Assembly (NCBI RefSeq): GCF_003989745.1
Contig: NZ_RZGS01000001.1
Coordinates: 124,001 to 188,000 of the forward strand
Source: Legionella septentrionalis
GTDB taxonomy: Bacteria > Pseudomonadota > Gammaproteobacteria > Legionellales > Legionellaceae
Direction of reading: 5' to 3'
Length of the DNA: 64,000 nucleotides
Shown: positions 8,143 through 17,928 of the stretch, in pieces
Numbering within the stretch: the first letter of the stretch is position 1
Layout of the letters: every line of letters starts with the position of its first letter
The notes under the pieces: model-generated
Seen by the model: only the letters and a program-made list of their open reading frames with translations
Databases searched by the model: none
Told to the model about the DNA's origin: nothing
Program-made: the position numbers and the translations under genes

Positions 8143-8742
8143 TTAGTTAAATAAACGCTTCGCAAGTCCAGCTACATGGCGTCCCTGGGCCCGGGCAATC
8201 TGCCGTTCAATATCAGAAGGTGTACGACTGCCATCTGCCCCGGCAATAGTCGCAGCCCCGTAAGGGGAGCCGCCGCGCATAGTGTTGAGATCAGTCAATC
8301 CTTTTTCCGAATAAGGTACCCCTACAATAATAAAACCATGGTGAATAAGCGTGTTCCAGAAAGAAGTAATCGTCGTTTCATTACCACCGCCTGTGCCGGT
8401 TGAGGTAAATACACTACCTATTTTTCCAATCAAGCTGCCATTCACCCATAATTTTCCAGTCTGATCGAGAAAATTACGCATTTGCGCTGCCATATTACCA
8501 AAACGCGTAGGTGTGCCAAAAATAATGGCATCGTAATCTGCCAATTCCTCAGGTTTAGCGATTTCTGCCTCCTGATCCAGTTTCACCCCGGCTTTTTTAG
8601 CGATGTCGTCAGGCATAGTTTCGGGCACACGCTTTAAATCCACCGAAACACCATCTATTTCCTTGACCCCTTTCACCACTTCTTTAGCCATGGTTTCCAC
8701 GTGCCCATAACTTGAATAATACAACACCAAAATTTTTGCCAT
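8143..8742 (-). CDS. wrbA: NAD(P)H:quinone oxidoreductase WrbA
   Basis: 199 residues, the usual WrbA length. The start [19 protein letters not shown] is the flavodoxin-like FMN phosphate loop. [21 protein letters not shown] (near 75-95) and the [11 protein letters not shown] segment (near 115-125) are diagnostic for WrbA. The enzyme reduces quinones by two electrons using NAD(P)H and FMN, in the cytoplasm, protecting against redox cycling. It is a single gene here, preceded by a GGAGAGG-like ribosome site and followed by the PmrA box of the next gene. Confidence 0.96.
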   Translation of the reverse strand: MAKILVLYYSSYGHVETMAKEVVKGVKEIDGVSVDLKRVPETMPDDIAKKAGVKLDQEAEIAKPEELADYDAIIFGTPTRFGNMAAQMRNFLDQTGKLWVNGSLIGKIGSVFTSTGTGGGNETTITSFWNTLIHHGFIIVGVPYSEKGLTDLNTMRGGSPYGAATIAGADGSRTPSDIERQIARAQGRHVAGLAKRLFN

Positions 8743-8813
8743 TACCCTCTCCTTATCTTATTCCGTTGACTCAAACTCACCACAACATGGGTTGTAAACC
8801 ATAACATTAAGCT

Positions 8814-9653
8814 CTAAAAGCGATTATTTTGAAAATCATCGATTGCTTGCAAAATTTCTTCGCGTGTATTCATCACAAAAGGACCAGCGCGCTCTACCGG
8901 TTCACCAATTCTTGCTGCAGCTAATAGCAAACATCTGCTACTTTGTTCACTTGTTAATGTCAAACAGTCCCCCGTACTCAACCCAGCAAGCATGCCTTGC
9001 TCAAGGACTTGATTTTGCTCCCCGTCAAATACCGTTACTGCGCCGGATAACACGAACACAATGCTTTGATGGGAAAGTGGTATGTCTTGAGTAAATTGCT
9101 TACCGGCAGAGCATGTTATGTCTAGGAAAATAGGAGCCGTTACAATTCCCTGAATAGGAGCTTCTGTCCCATTATTAGTTTTTCCTGCGATGACTTTAAC
9201 ATGCACGTCAGCCGTTTGTTCCAATGGGAATTGAGCCGAAGTGTATTCCTGATAACGAGGCGGATCGTATTTATGTGCCGCGGGCAGGTTGAGCCAAACT
9301 TGCAGGCCGGATAATCGCCCCTGCGATTGCTTTGGCATTTCAGAATGAATGATGCCGCGGCCCGCGGTCATCCATTGCACATCACCTGGACCTATAATGC
9401 CATGATGACCATGGTTATCGCGGTGCTCCATTTGCCCCTCAAGCATGTACGTGATGGTTTCAAAACCGCGATGGGGATGCGCAGGAAAACCTGCCAAATA
9501 ATCCATGGGATCCTCACTGTCAAATACATCAAACAGTAAGATGGGATCAAAATTATTTTTACGATCCATACCTATGTAACGATGCAACTTAACACCCGCG
9601 CCCTCCCGCAATAAATTCCCGGCAAGCACATGCTCAACTTTAATTTTTTTCAT
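8814..9653 (-). CDS. Pirin-family cupin protein
   Basis: 279 residues from ATG at 9653 (or the adjacent ATG at 9656), placed just after a GGGGGG ribosome site; longer upstream readings are not supported. The pirin N-terminal cupin is clear: FDVFDSEDPMDYLAGFPAHPHRGFETITY, then HRDNHGHHGIIGPGDVQWMTAGRGIIHSE. The His residues of PHPHRG and HSE, with the following Glu, are the metal ligands. A C-terminal pirin domain follows (SIVFVLSGAVTVFDG). Bacterial pirins include quercetin 2,3-dioxygenases (YhhW) and regulators of metabolic enzymes; the substrate here is unknown. Confidence 0.9.
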   Translation of the reverse strand: MKKIKVEHVLAGNLLREGAGVKLHRYIGMDRKNNFDPILLFDVFDSEDPMDYLAGFPAHPHRGFETITYMLEGQMEHRDNHGHHGIIGPGDVQWMTAGRGIIHSEMPKQSQGRLSGLQVWLNLPAAHKYDPPRYQEYTSAQFPLEQTADVHVKVIAGKTNNGTEAPIQGIVTAPIFLDITCSAGKQFTQDIPLSHQSIVFVLSGAVTVFDGEQNQVLEQGMLAGLSTGDCLTLTSEQSSRCLLLAAARIGEPVERAGPFVMNTREEILQAIDDFQNNRF

Positions 9654-9860
9654 CATCCCCCCAGAGCAGCAGCCAATTTGCAAAGGCACTGCTTCTATTC
9701 TATCCAGACGCTGCCGCAAGCAAAGTTTATGCAAGATTTGCTTTTAGCTGCAGCAAAACATATCTCCATATTGTGCGCCCGTCCGTTAATTCTTGCCACT
9801 TTTGACGGAATTAAATTTAATCATGCTAAAATGCATTATTTAAAAGATTTAGGCTAGGTT

Positions 9861-10319
9861 ATGCGAACGCGACACTTTATTCTCACTTGTTTTTTAAGTT
9901 TTTTTATCTCGACTACTGTTCAGGCAGAAGTGGTGCTGGAAGATTTACATGGCCAAAAAATTCCTTTCTCAGCCTTGAACGGAAAATGGGTTTTTATCAA
10001 TTATTGGGCCAGTTGGTGCCAACCATGCATCGAAGAAATTCCCGAGCTTAACGAATTTTATGAACGATATAAAAATGACAATGTAGTTATCTTTGGCGTC
10101 AATTATGAAGCATTACCTGTAGCCGAGCAAAAACAACTGGTTAAAGAATATGATATCCGTTACCCTGCCCTAACAAACGATCCCGCTACTCTTTTAAAAT
10201 TAGGAGATATCCGTGGAGTGCCTGTTACCTTTGTATTTAATCCGCAAGGAGAATTAAGCGGCACATTGTATGGTGGACAAACATCCAGGAGCTTAAGCCA
10301 AATAGTTGCCTCCAGATAA
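9861..10319 (+). CDS. TlpA/ResA-like periplasmic thioredoxin
   Basis: 152 residues. The first 22 form a signal peptide ending TVQA. The thioredoxin fold follows with the redox site WASWCQPC at about residue 50 and the cis-Pro loop IRGVPVTFVFNPQG near residue 118. Proteins of this type reduce periplasmic disulfides, often during cytochrome c maturation or metal-centre assembly. The gene is divergent from the pirin and convergent with hflX. No cytochrome genes adjoin it, so the partner is unknown. Confidence 0.9.
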   Translation: MRTRHFILTCFLSFFISTTVQAEVVLEDLHGQKIPFSALNGKWVFINYWASWCQPCIEEIPELNEFYERYKNDNVVIFGVNYEALPVAEQKQLVKEYDIRYPALTNDPATLLKLGDIRGVPVTFVFNPQGELSGTLYGGQTSRSLSQIVASR

Positions 10320-10331
10320 AACTGATCTTTC

Positions 10332-10362
10332 GCATTCGTCTGGCAAAAGCCTTGACGAATGC
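10332..10362 (+). terminator. Hairpin between convergent tlpA-like gene and hflX
   Basis: GCATTCGTC at 10332-10340 pairs exactly with 10354-10362, and the loop contains a nested GGC/GCC pair around AAAA. It ends directly at the hflX stop codon. There is no long T-tract, so it may act mainly as a 3' stabiliser for both convergent transcripts. Confidence 0.55.
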
Positions 10363-11610
10363 TTACTGCTTGCGAAACAAACGCTGTTTTTCTTCAGCAC
10401 TAAGCCGAATAAATAAGCGCCATCCCCCTTCTAATATTTCTTCTTGTAAAACTGCACCCGCAGCGTATAGCTGCGCACGCAATTTTGCCTCATCAGAAGC
10501 TATAAAAATTTCTTCTTCAGTGACCGAGCCATGTAATTGTTGTGCAATTACTTCGCGTAGCAATTCAAGGCCCGCCCCTGTGGCAGCAGAGACCCATACC
10601 TTGCAATAATCATCTTGGCAATCGATTTGGGGTTGCCAATTTTTTTGTAAATCAATCTTATTAAACACTAAAATGCGTTTAATCTTATCGGCACCAATTT
10701 CCTTTAATACAGATTCCACTGCATTCACATGCTCACGCCAGTTGGGATCAGCCACATCGATTACATGCAGCAGCAAATCAGCTTCTTTCGTCTCCTCAAG
10801 TGTCGCATGAAAAGCATCCACCAATTGATGCGGCAAGTCGCGGATAAATCCCACTGTATCGGTAAGCATAGCTGCGGCACTGCCCGGCAATTCGAGCTTG
10901 CGCATCGTGGGATCCAGCGTCGCAAATAATTTATCCGCTGCATAGATTTCCGCACCAGTCAAAGCATTAAACAGAGAAGATTTACCCGCATTCGTGTATC
11001 CGACCAGGGAAATTGTAGGCATAGCTGCCTTTTGTCTTGCCTTCCTGACTTGATCTCTATTTTGGCGCACTTTTTCCAAACGCTTGCGTATGACTTTAAT
11101 TCTTTCGCGCAATAACCGCCGGTCTGTTTCTAATTGTTTTTCTCCGGGGCCACGCAAGCCTATGCCACCTTTCTGTCTTTCAAGATGAGTCCAACCGCGC
11201 ACTAATCGAGTTGATAAATGTTGTAACTGTGCAAGTTCTACCTGCAGCTTGCCTTCAAAAGTGCGGGCGCGTTGCGCAAAAATATCGAGGATTAACCCGG
11301 TTCTATCTACTACACGGCATTGCAGCAGCCTTTCCAAATTTCGCTCTTGCGAAGGCGAGAGTTCGTGATTTACCAAAACTAAATCTGCAGCATGGGTAAG
11401 AACCTGCTCGCTGATTTCTTCAGCCTTGCCAAGTCCAACATAGTATTTGGCTTCGGGCACGGCACGTGTACCGCGCACTGTAGCCACTATTTCAGCATCG
11501 GCAGAAGCCGCTAATTCTTTAAACTCTGCAAAAGCTGTTTCTACATTTAAATCAGGGAGAGCAAGCTGCACGATAATAGCTCGCTCCCCACCTTTTGGAC
11601 GTTCAAACAA
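10363..11610 (-). CDS. hflX: Ribosome-associated GTPase HflX
   Basis: 415 residues, close to the usual 426. The N-terminal HflX domain (residues 1-110) is followed by a helical linker (GGIGLRGPGEKQLETDRR near 150). The G domain has G1 GYTNAGKSSLFNAL near 205, G3 DTVGF near 250 and G4 NKID near 320. HflX binds the large subunit and splits stalled or hibernating ribosomes, mainly under heat or antibiotic stress. It lies 27 bases downstream of hfq on the same strand, the classic hfq-hflX order. Confidence 0.97.
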   Translation of the reverse strand: MFERPKGGERAIIVQLALPDLNVETAFAEFKELAASADAEIVATVRGTRAVPEAKYYVGLGKAEEISEQVLTHAADLVLVNHELSPSQERNLERLLQCRVVDRTGLILDIFAQRARTFEGKLQVELAQLQHLSTRLVRGWTHLERQKGGIGLRGPGEKQLETDRRLLRERIKVIRKRLEKVRQNRDQVRKARQKAAMPTISLVGYTNAGKSSLFNALTGAEIYAADKLFATLDPTMRKLELPGSAAAMLTDTVGFIRDLPHQLVDAFHATLEETKEADLLLHVIDVADPNWREHVNAVESVLKEIGADKIKRILVFNKIDLQKNWQPQIDCQDDYCKVWVSAATGAGLELLREVIAQQLHGSVTEEEIFIASDEAKLRAQLYAAGAVLQEEILEGGWRLFIRLSAEEKQRLFRKQ

Positions 11611-11637
11611 AGCAGCGCCTTATTCCAATAAAATGAT

Positions 11638-11883
11638 TCAGTCTGCCATATTTTTGCCCGGTTCGCCATATTGGGTTTTAACAGCACGTGATGGCACAAC
11701 CGTAGAAATGGCGTGCTTAAAAACCATCTGGGTAACTGAATTTTTTAGCATGATTACCTGCTCATCAAAACTGTCAACGATACCATGTAATTTTATTCCA
11801 TTGACCAGAAAAACAGATACCGGCATTTTTTCCGCAGCTAATTCCTCAAGAAAGCTTTTTTGTAACTCTCGATTCTCTGACAT
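11638..11883 (-). CDS. hfq: RNA chaperone Hfq
   Basis: 81 residues, compact and without the long C-terminal tail of E. coli Hfq. The Sm1 motif reads [19 protein letters not shown] and the Sm2 motif [11 protein letters not shown]; both are nearly canonical, with the proximal-face residues Gln8, Asp and Lys-His present. The hexamer pairs small RNAs with mRNAs. It heads a short operon with hflX; miaA, often upstream, is absent. A GGAG-like site precedes the ATG. Its presence is relevant to the putative sRNA 1.3 kb away, although CsrA-type RNAs act without Hfq. Confidence 0.97.
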   Translation of the reverse strand: MSENRELQKSFLEELAAEKMPVSVFLVNGIKLHGIVDSFDEQVIMLKNSVTQMVFKHAISTVVPSRAVKTQYGEPGKNMAD

Positions 11884-12044
11884 GGCTACTCCTTGTAATT
11901 TTTATTTTGAGCCAGCTCCAAACACTGCTTATTCCCATTATTAAATGTTTTTTTAGAAACAAGCTACTTGAAGTATCGTCCTTGGCAAATAAAACTTTAG
12001 CGACAGTCTCGCAACATTTTTGCAACGGAAATTGATTGCTTAAC

Positions 12045-12072
12045 TTGACTTATATGGAATGCAACCTATTGT
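12045..12072 (+). promoter_or_regulatory. Probable promoter of the yqjD-like operon
   Basis: TTGACT at 12045-12050 and TATTGT at 12067-12072 are 16 bases apart, about 90 bases before the first ATG. The remainder of the 280-base gap 11884-12163 shows no further gene. The -10 is imperfect, so the call is tentative. Confidence 0.4.
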
Positions 12073-12163
12073 TTTTATATAGGAGCTTATTTTGCTCTTT
12101 TAAATTAAAACCGCGCCGCATGTTCTGAAGGCGTTGCATTGTCGATGAACTAAATAAAGGAAT

Positions 12164-12430
12164 ATGAACATGGATAATTTTGAAAAGAAAAAACAATCTT
12201 TTGATTCCAGAACAGCGAATGTCACGGATGCTGCCAGCGAATTAATTCAGGAAGGTAAAAAGCTGGCCAGCGAGCTTTATGAAGAAGGGTTGAATAAGGT
12301 ACAGGACGCTCAAAAAAACGTTAAAGAATATTCAGATGAAGTTCTGGAAAAAGTGCGTAAAAATCCAATGACTTCGGTGCTGATTGCTGCGGGCGTAGGA
12401 TTCTTATTATCTGCCTTGCTAAGAAAATAA
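12164..12430 (+). CDS. YqjD/ElaB-type ribosome-associated membrane protein (DUF883)
   Basis: 88 residues. The first 65 are charged amphipathic helix (LIQEGKKLASELYEEGLNKVQDA), followed by RKNPMTSVLIAAGVGFLLSALLRK, the C-terminal tail-anchor and GvGfllG-like motif typical of the ElaB/YqjD/DUF883 group. In E. coli YqjD binds stationary-phase ribosomes at the inner membrane. It is first in a three-gene set resembling E. coli yqjD-yqjE-yqjK, with one base between its stop and the next start. A GGAAT ribosome site precedes the ATG (MNMDNF). Confidence 0.8.
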   Translation: MNMDNFEKKKQSFDSRTANVTDAASELIQEGKKLASELYEEGLNKVQDAQKNVKEYSDEVLEKVRKNPMTSVLIAAGVGFLLSALLRK

Positions 12431-12431
12431 A

Positions 12432-12860
12432 ATGAATGTTCTTGATGAGCTTTTAAGCCTTGTTTCCAGTAAAGTCCACATCGCCAAAGGTGTGCTTAGA
12501 CTGGTAAAGCTGGAAACAAGGTTGGCTGGGATGAGCATATTCCCGCTTCTGGTAACCCTGGTTCTACTGTTTATCATTGTGATTTCAGCGTGGCTTACTT
12601 TAATGGTCATATTGGGTTACGGAGTTACTTATTTGTATGACAGCATCATGGTAGCCCTCTCTTGCGTATTTATATTCAATCTTATTGTGCTGGCCCTTTT
12701 GCTGAAATATCTATTATTCAATTTAAAAAATATGAGTTTTGCAAAAACCCGTAAGTTTTTAGCCACTCAGGATGGGGATGATGACGACACGAAAGGAGCT
12801 GATCTCAGCTATCGAAAAGCTGGAACAAACCTTGCAACAACAACGACACGAAGCGAATAA
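12432..12860 (+). CDS. YqjE-type membrane protein (phage-holin-like family)
   Basis: 142 residues with two strong transmembrane segments (around residues 35-60 and 70-98, including IFPLLVTLVLLFIIVISAWLT and IMVALSCVFIFNLIVLALLL) between charged termini. Size, topology and position after a YqjD-like gene match YqjE (DUF1469 / putative Actinobacterial holin-X, holin superfamily III). Function is unknown. The last 89 bases overlap the next gene in another frame, suggesting translational coupling. Confidence 0.7.
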   Translation: MNVLDELLSLVSSKVHIAKGVLRLVKLETRLAGMSIFPLLVTLVLLFIIVISAWLTLMVILGYGVTYLYDSIMVALSCVFIFNLIVLALLLKYLLFNLKNMSFAKTRKFLATQDGDDDDTKGADLSYRKAGTNLATTTTRSE

Positions 12861-13080
12861 GCACAAAGCAGGCGCAATTTATTGGTTTAAGTCAAACCGC
12901 GCCTTGTTTCTGGCCCTGCTGATTCCTGCTTTTTTTGTAGGTTGGTCTACGGCTAAAAAAATCAGTGTATTAAAATTATTTAAGCAATTTGGCAGTCTGG
13001 TTTTCTTAAGTACCATTGCGACTTTAAAGGTAAAAGTGCAAAAGTCCGTGGTAAAAAGCTTGAGTCGTTTAGGTGTCTAA
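12772..13080 (+). CDS. YqjK-like small protein of the yqjDE operon
   Basis: 102 residues; ATGs at 12772, 12778 and 12781 are all possible, with GGGG next to them. The N-terminal half is charged helix (TTRKELISAIEKLEQTLQQQR), followed by a hydrophobic segment (RALFLALLIPAFFVGWST) and a basic tail. It overlaps the YqjE-like gene by up to 89 bases. E. coli yqjK sits in the same place and is also a small, poorly conserved helical protein, so the call rests on position more than sequence. Confidence 0.6.
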   Translation: MGMMTTRKELISAIEKLEQTLQQQRHEANKHKAGAIYWFKSNRALFLALLIPAFFVGWSTAKKISVLKLFKQFGSLVFLSTIATLKVKVQKSVVKSLSRLGV

Positions 13081-13135
13081 TTGGTTAAAGCTGGTGCTCA
13101 TCTTTTAGCGAGTCTGTTAATTAATTTTTATTTTT

Positions 13136-13149
13136 TGAGATATTTCTTA
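13136..13149 (+). promoter_or_regulatory. LetA/GacA-type operator
   Basis: TGAGATATTTCTTA matches the LetA box described upstream of Legionella rsmY and rsmZ (TNAGAAATTTCTNA) at 11 of 12 fixed positions. It is centred about 65 bases before the inferred transcription start of the GGA-rich RNA, a fitting place for an activator site. Confidence 0.65.
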
Positions 13150-13172
13150 CAAAACAATAAGAACTCGCTGTC

Positions 13173-13200
13173 ATGACACACTCTGCAAAAAAGTTATACT
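13173..13200 (+). promoter_or_regulatory. Promoter of the GGA-rich small RNA
   Basis: ATGACA at 13173-13178 and TATACT at 13195-13200, 16 bases apart, each match the sigma-70 consensus at 5 of 6 positions. The expected start is about 13206-13207, just before the GGA-rich stretch. Confidence 0.65.
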
Positions 13201-13206
13201 TACACC

Positions 13207-13284
13207 AAGGATTGACAGGGAGAGTCTGACAAGGAGTCACTTAGGGATAGAGCCGCAGTTATACCGCAAGGATGCGGTTTTTTA
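13207..13284 (+). ncRNA. Candidate CsrA-sequestering small RNA (RsmY/RsmZ-like)
   Basis: About 78 nucleotides in the gap between the yqjK-like gene and gyrB, with no reading frame of note. Five GGA motifs occur at 13209-13211, 13219-13221, 13233-13235, 13245-13247 and 13270-13272. Three are in CAAGGA context, the best CsrA-binding form. One lies in a 4-bp hairpin (TGAC, loop AAGGA, GTCA) and the last is the AGGA loop of the terminator stem. RsmY/RsmZ/CsrB RNAs use such loops to titrate CsrA. The LetA-type box and promoter upstream complete the layout seen in Legionella and Pseudomonas. This is a prediction by eye; expression is unknown. Confidence 0.68.
13263..13283 (+). terminator. Intrinsic terminator of the small RNA
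   Basis: ACCGCA at 13263-13268, loop AGGA, TGCGGT at 13273-13278, then TTTTT. A 6-bp stem with a T-run on the plus strand; its loop doubles as a CsrA-type GGA motif. Confidence 0.75.
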
Positions 13285-13327
13285 TAAATACCATGCCCTC
13301 TTTATCTCTCCCTTACCATAACCTCTT

Positions 13328-15754
<2,427 letters not shown>

Positions 15755-15963
15755 TCATGCCAAAAATATAGGGCGAAAAATAAATGCATTATATCATCTT
15801 TCAGCCAGCGTTTACATGTTTGTATGAGCCGCAGCCAATATGAGCGAGAAAAATGATAACTCTTCTCGAAGGATTGATTCACCAGGGCAGACGAAGGTAA
15901 GAAGCCATTTACCTTCGTGCTATTACCAATATGTGACGCTGTGATTCGTTGCAACCGCTAATT

Positions 15964-16611
15964 TTACATCATGGTGCAGCCCCGATCCGGGATGGAACTC
16001 ACTGCATCTGCAACGACATTGGATATAGCTTCTACCGTATTCACTAGCTGTACTTCACAAGCTTCCTCATTATAAAAGCGAGCCTTGTCTTGCTCGCCCC
16101 AGCTTTGCGAACAAAGCGTAACGAGAGGACGAGTGACCAAACTTAACGTGGATTTTATACAGGTTATTAATCCAAATAATATTGATGCGCCTGCTATAAT
16201 CAAAGCAACCGCAGCATTTTGGCCAAGTGTTTCATCATTGGCGGGATTAGTTCCTAATGTATAGCCAAGCGCAAGTATCCCTTGCCAAATGGCTATGCCT
16301 ATTCCTGCAGCAAATGCTCCCAATGCAAGTACAGGCACCACCGTTGCCCCAAGAACTTCATCAAAGTAGTCATATCCATCACGAATTTTGTCAAATACGG
16401 AGATGCGTGCGAGCGTTTCATTGGCAAGCATCTTAAATACTTGCTCTAAATTTTCCTGTTCAAATAGTGCGTTTATTTTTTCCTGAAATTCTAGGCTCAA
16501 AAATTTTAAATGGTCAGCATAATTCTGGAAAAAATTTTTATTTTTGTCCGGGCATTGTTGCTTAGCGCATGCATTACGCATTTCAGCAAAAAAATTAATT
16601 GCAAAAGGCAT
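15964..16611 (-). CDS. Unrecognised membrane protein with C-terminal CaaX-like motif, inserted between recF and gyrB
   Basis: 215 residues from ATG at 16611, chosen for the strong AAAGGAGG site just upstream. The first 100 residues are helical and charged. Two hydrophobic segments follow: residues about 105-140 (VVPVLALGAFAAGIGIAIWQ) and 150-170 (AAVALIIAGASILFGLITCI). The last four residues are Cys-Thr-Met-Met followed directly by the stop, matching a CaaX prenylation box with Met at X (farnesyl type). Some Legionella effectors use CaaX boxes for lipidation in host cells. No family recognised. Interruption of the dnaA-dnaN-recF-gyrB order suggests an acquired gene. Effector status is inferred, not shown. 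Confidence 0.6.
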   Translation of the reverse strand: MPFAINFFAEMRNACAKQQCPDKNKNFFQNYADHLKFLSLEFQEKINALFEQENLEQVFKMLANETLARISVFDKIRDGYDYFDEVLGATVVPVLALGAFAAGIGIAIWQGILALGYTLGTNPANDETLGQNAAVALIIAGASILFGLITCIKSTLSLVTRPLVTLCSQSWGEQDKARFYNEEACEVQLVNTVEAISNVVADAVSSIPDRGCTMM

Positions 16612-16679
16612 GTGGCCTCCTTTAAAAACGATATCGGCAATAAGTGGCCAAAATTGTAACACATATGGATATTTTTTCT

Positions 16680-17753
16680 CTATTGTTCCACGTGAAACAC
16701 TTTCCCATCATTGAGTGAAAAACAAAGAAAATCTTGCAATGCAGCACCAGCAGAAATTAAGTCTTTACTCGTGGCAGTCAAAAAAAACTGCCCAGGGATG
16801 GTTTGCAAACATCGAAACAAACGCTGTGCATGGATGTCATCAAGCTCAGCCATCAAATCATCCATGAGATAAATACAGGATTTACCCAGCAATTGGGCTT
16901 GTGCCAATTTAAGCGCAATCAAAATTATTTTTTGCTGTCCACGTGAAAAAGTTTGTTTCACTTTAGCAAAATGAGGATTATTGAAAATGATATCAGCTTG
17001 ATGTGCACCAGACTGGGTGTATTGACGCAAACAGTCACTTTCAAATTGATTCACTAAAATAGTTGCCAGGGAGACGCCGGTATTTTTTTTATCCCAACCT
17101 TTCTGATATTCAATGCTACAGGGTATATCGCTGAGTTGCGCAAGCAATGTTTGAAAATCTTGTGACCATACAGAAAAATACTGGCTGCGCAATTGATGTA
17201 GCTGTTCACTTAAGCCCACCAGTTGTTCATCCCAGGGCACACATTGTTGATAGGTAGGCTTTTGTCGTAGCAGTGCATTTCTTTGTTTTAACACTCGCTT
17301 ATAATCACGCCAAAGCAAATGATACCTTTGTTCCACGTGAAACAATCCCCAATCCAGTAAACTGCGTCGAATGGAAGGCCCTGAATCAATGATTTGGAAA
17401 ATATCTTGATAAAAAACTTGGCAGGGGAGAAATCGGGCAAGTTCACTATTACTTTTACAAGGTTGTTGATTCAATTTTACCAATGTTGGTCCGGAGACGG
17501 ATTTTAAAATACTGACCGTTTCTTCATTTACAGTACGCGCAAACACGGTAAGTTTAGACTGCGCATAGTTTATTAATGGTGAAATTTCGCGCGTGCGAAA
17601 TGAATGCCCTGTCCCTAATAAATAAATGGCTTCAAGCAATGAAGTTTTGCCGCTGCCGTTTGCTCCTATAAAAACATTATAGCGAGGATGAAGATCGAGG
17701 CGCAGCAGGGCAATATTGCGCAAAGAGTGAATATGCAATTGTTTTAGAGTCAT
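16680..17753 (-). CDS. recF: DNA replication and repair protein RecF
   Basis: 357 residues, the usual length. Walker A GANGSGKTSLLEAIYLLGTGHSF starts near residue 31, the ABC signature FSRGQQKIILIALKLAQ near 270, and Walker B IYLMDDLMAELD near 300. RecF with RecO and RecR loads RecA at gapped DNA and helps restart stalled forks. The sequence FHVEQ occurs twice, near residue 138 and at the very C-terminus, and both copies are encoded by exact parS sites. It is separated from dnaN by 175 bases with no obvious gene. Confidence 0.97.
   Translation of the reverse strand: MTLKQLHIHSLRNIALLRLDLHPRYNVFIGANGSGKTSLLEAIYLLGTGHSFRTREISPLINYAQSKLTVFARTVNEETVSILKSVSGPTLVKLNQQPCKSNSELARFLPCQVFYQDIFQIIDSGPSIRRSLLDWGLFHVEQRYHLLWRDYKRVLKQRNALLRQKPTYQQCVPWDEQLVGLSEQLHQLRSQYFSVWSQDFQTLLAQLSDIPCSIEYQKGWDKKNTGVSLATILVNQFESDCLRQYTQSGAHQADIIFNNPHFAKVKQTFSRGQQKIILIALKLAQAQLLGKSCIYLMDDLMAELDDIHAQRLFRCLQTIPGQFFLTATSKDLISAGAALQDFLCFSLNDGKVFHVEQ
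16684..16699. other. parS: parS site, inside the 3' end of recF
   Basis: TGTTCCACGTGAAACA is an exact 16-base match to the palindromic chromosomal parS consensus. It overlaps the last codons of recF (FHVEQ). ParB binds here and, with the ParA encoded at the right end of the window, segregates the origin region. Confidence 0.92.
17329..17344. other. parS: Second parS site, inside recF
   Basis: A second exact copy of TGTTCCACGTGAAACA, 645 bases from the first and about 3.1 kb from the oriC gap. It encodes a second in-frame FHVEQ near residue 138 of RecF. Confidence 0.92.
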
Positions 17754-17928
17754 TCGTTATTGCAATGTAGGCGTGACAACAAGATTCATAATATTATACG
17801 CAGTTTAGACCGATCCTGTAGTAAAAAAGCATGCCGTAAAAATTACTGATAATAATCAATACAAAATTGGCTATTGCAGGTAAAAATTAGTAACTTATTT
17901 CCACTCTACCTGTAAGCTAACAGACAAG

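Noticed and set aside
16932-16952. Another CCACGTGAAA core inside recF
   Set aside because: Only the central ten bases match parS; both flanks differ, and the sequence is explained by the conserved FSRGQQK signature of RecF.
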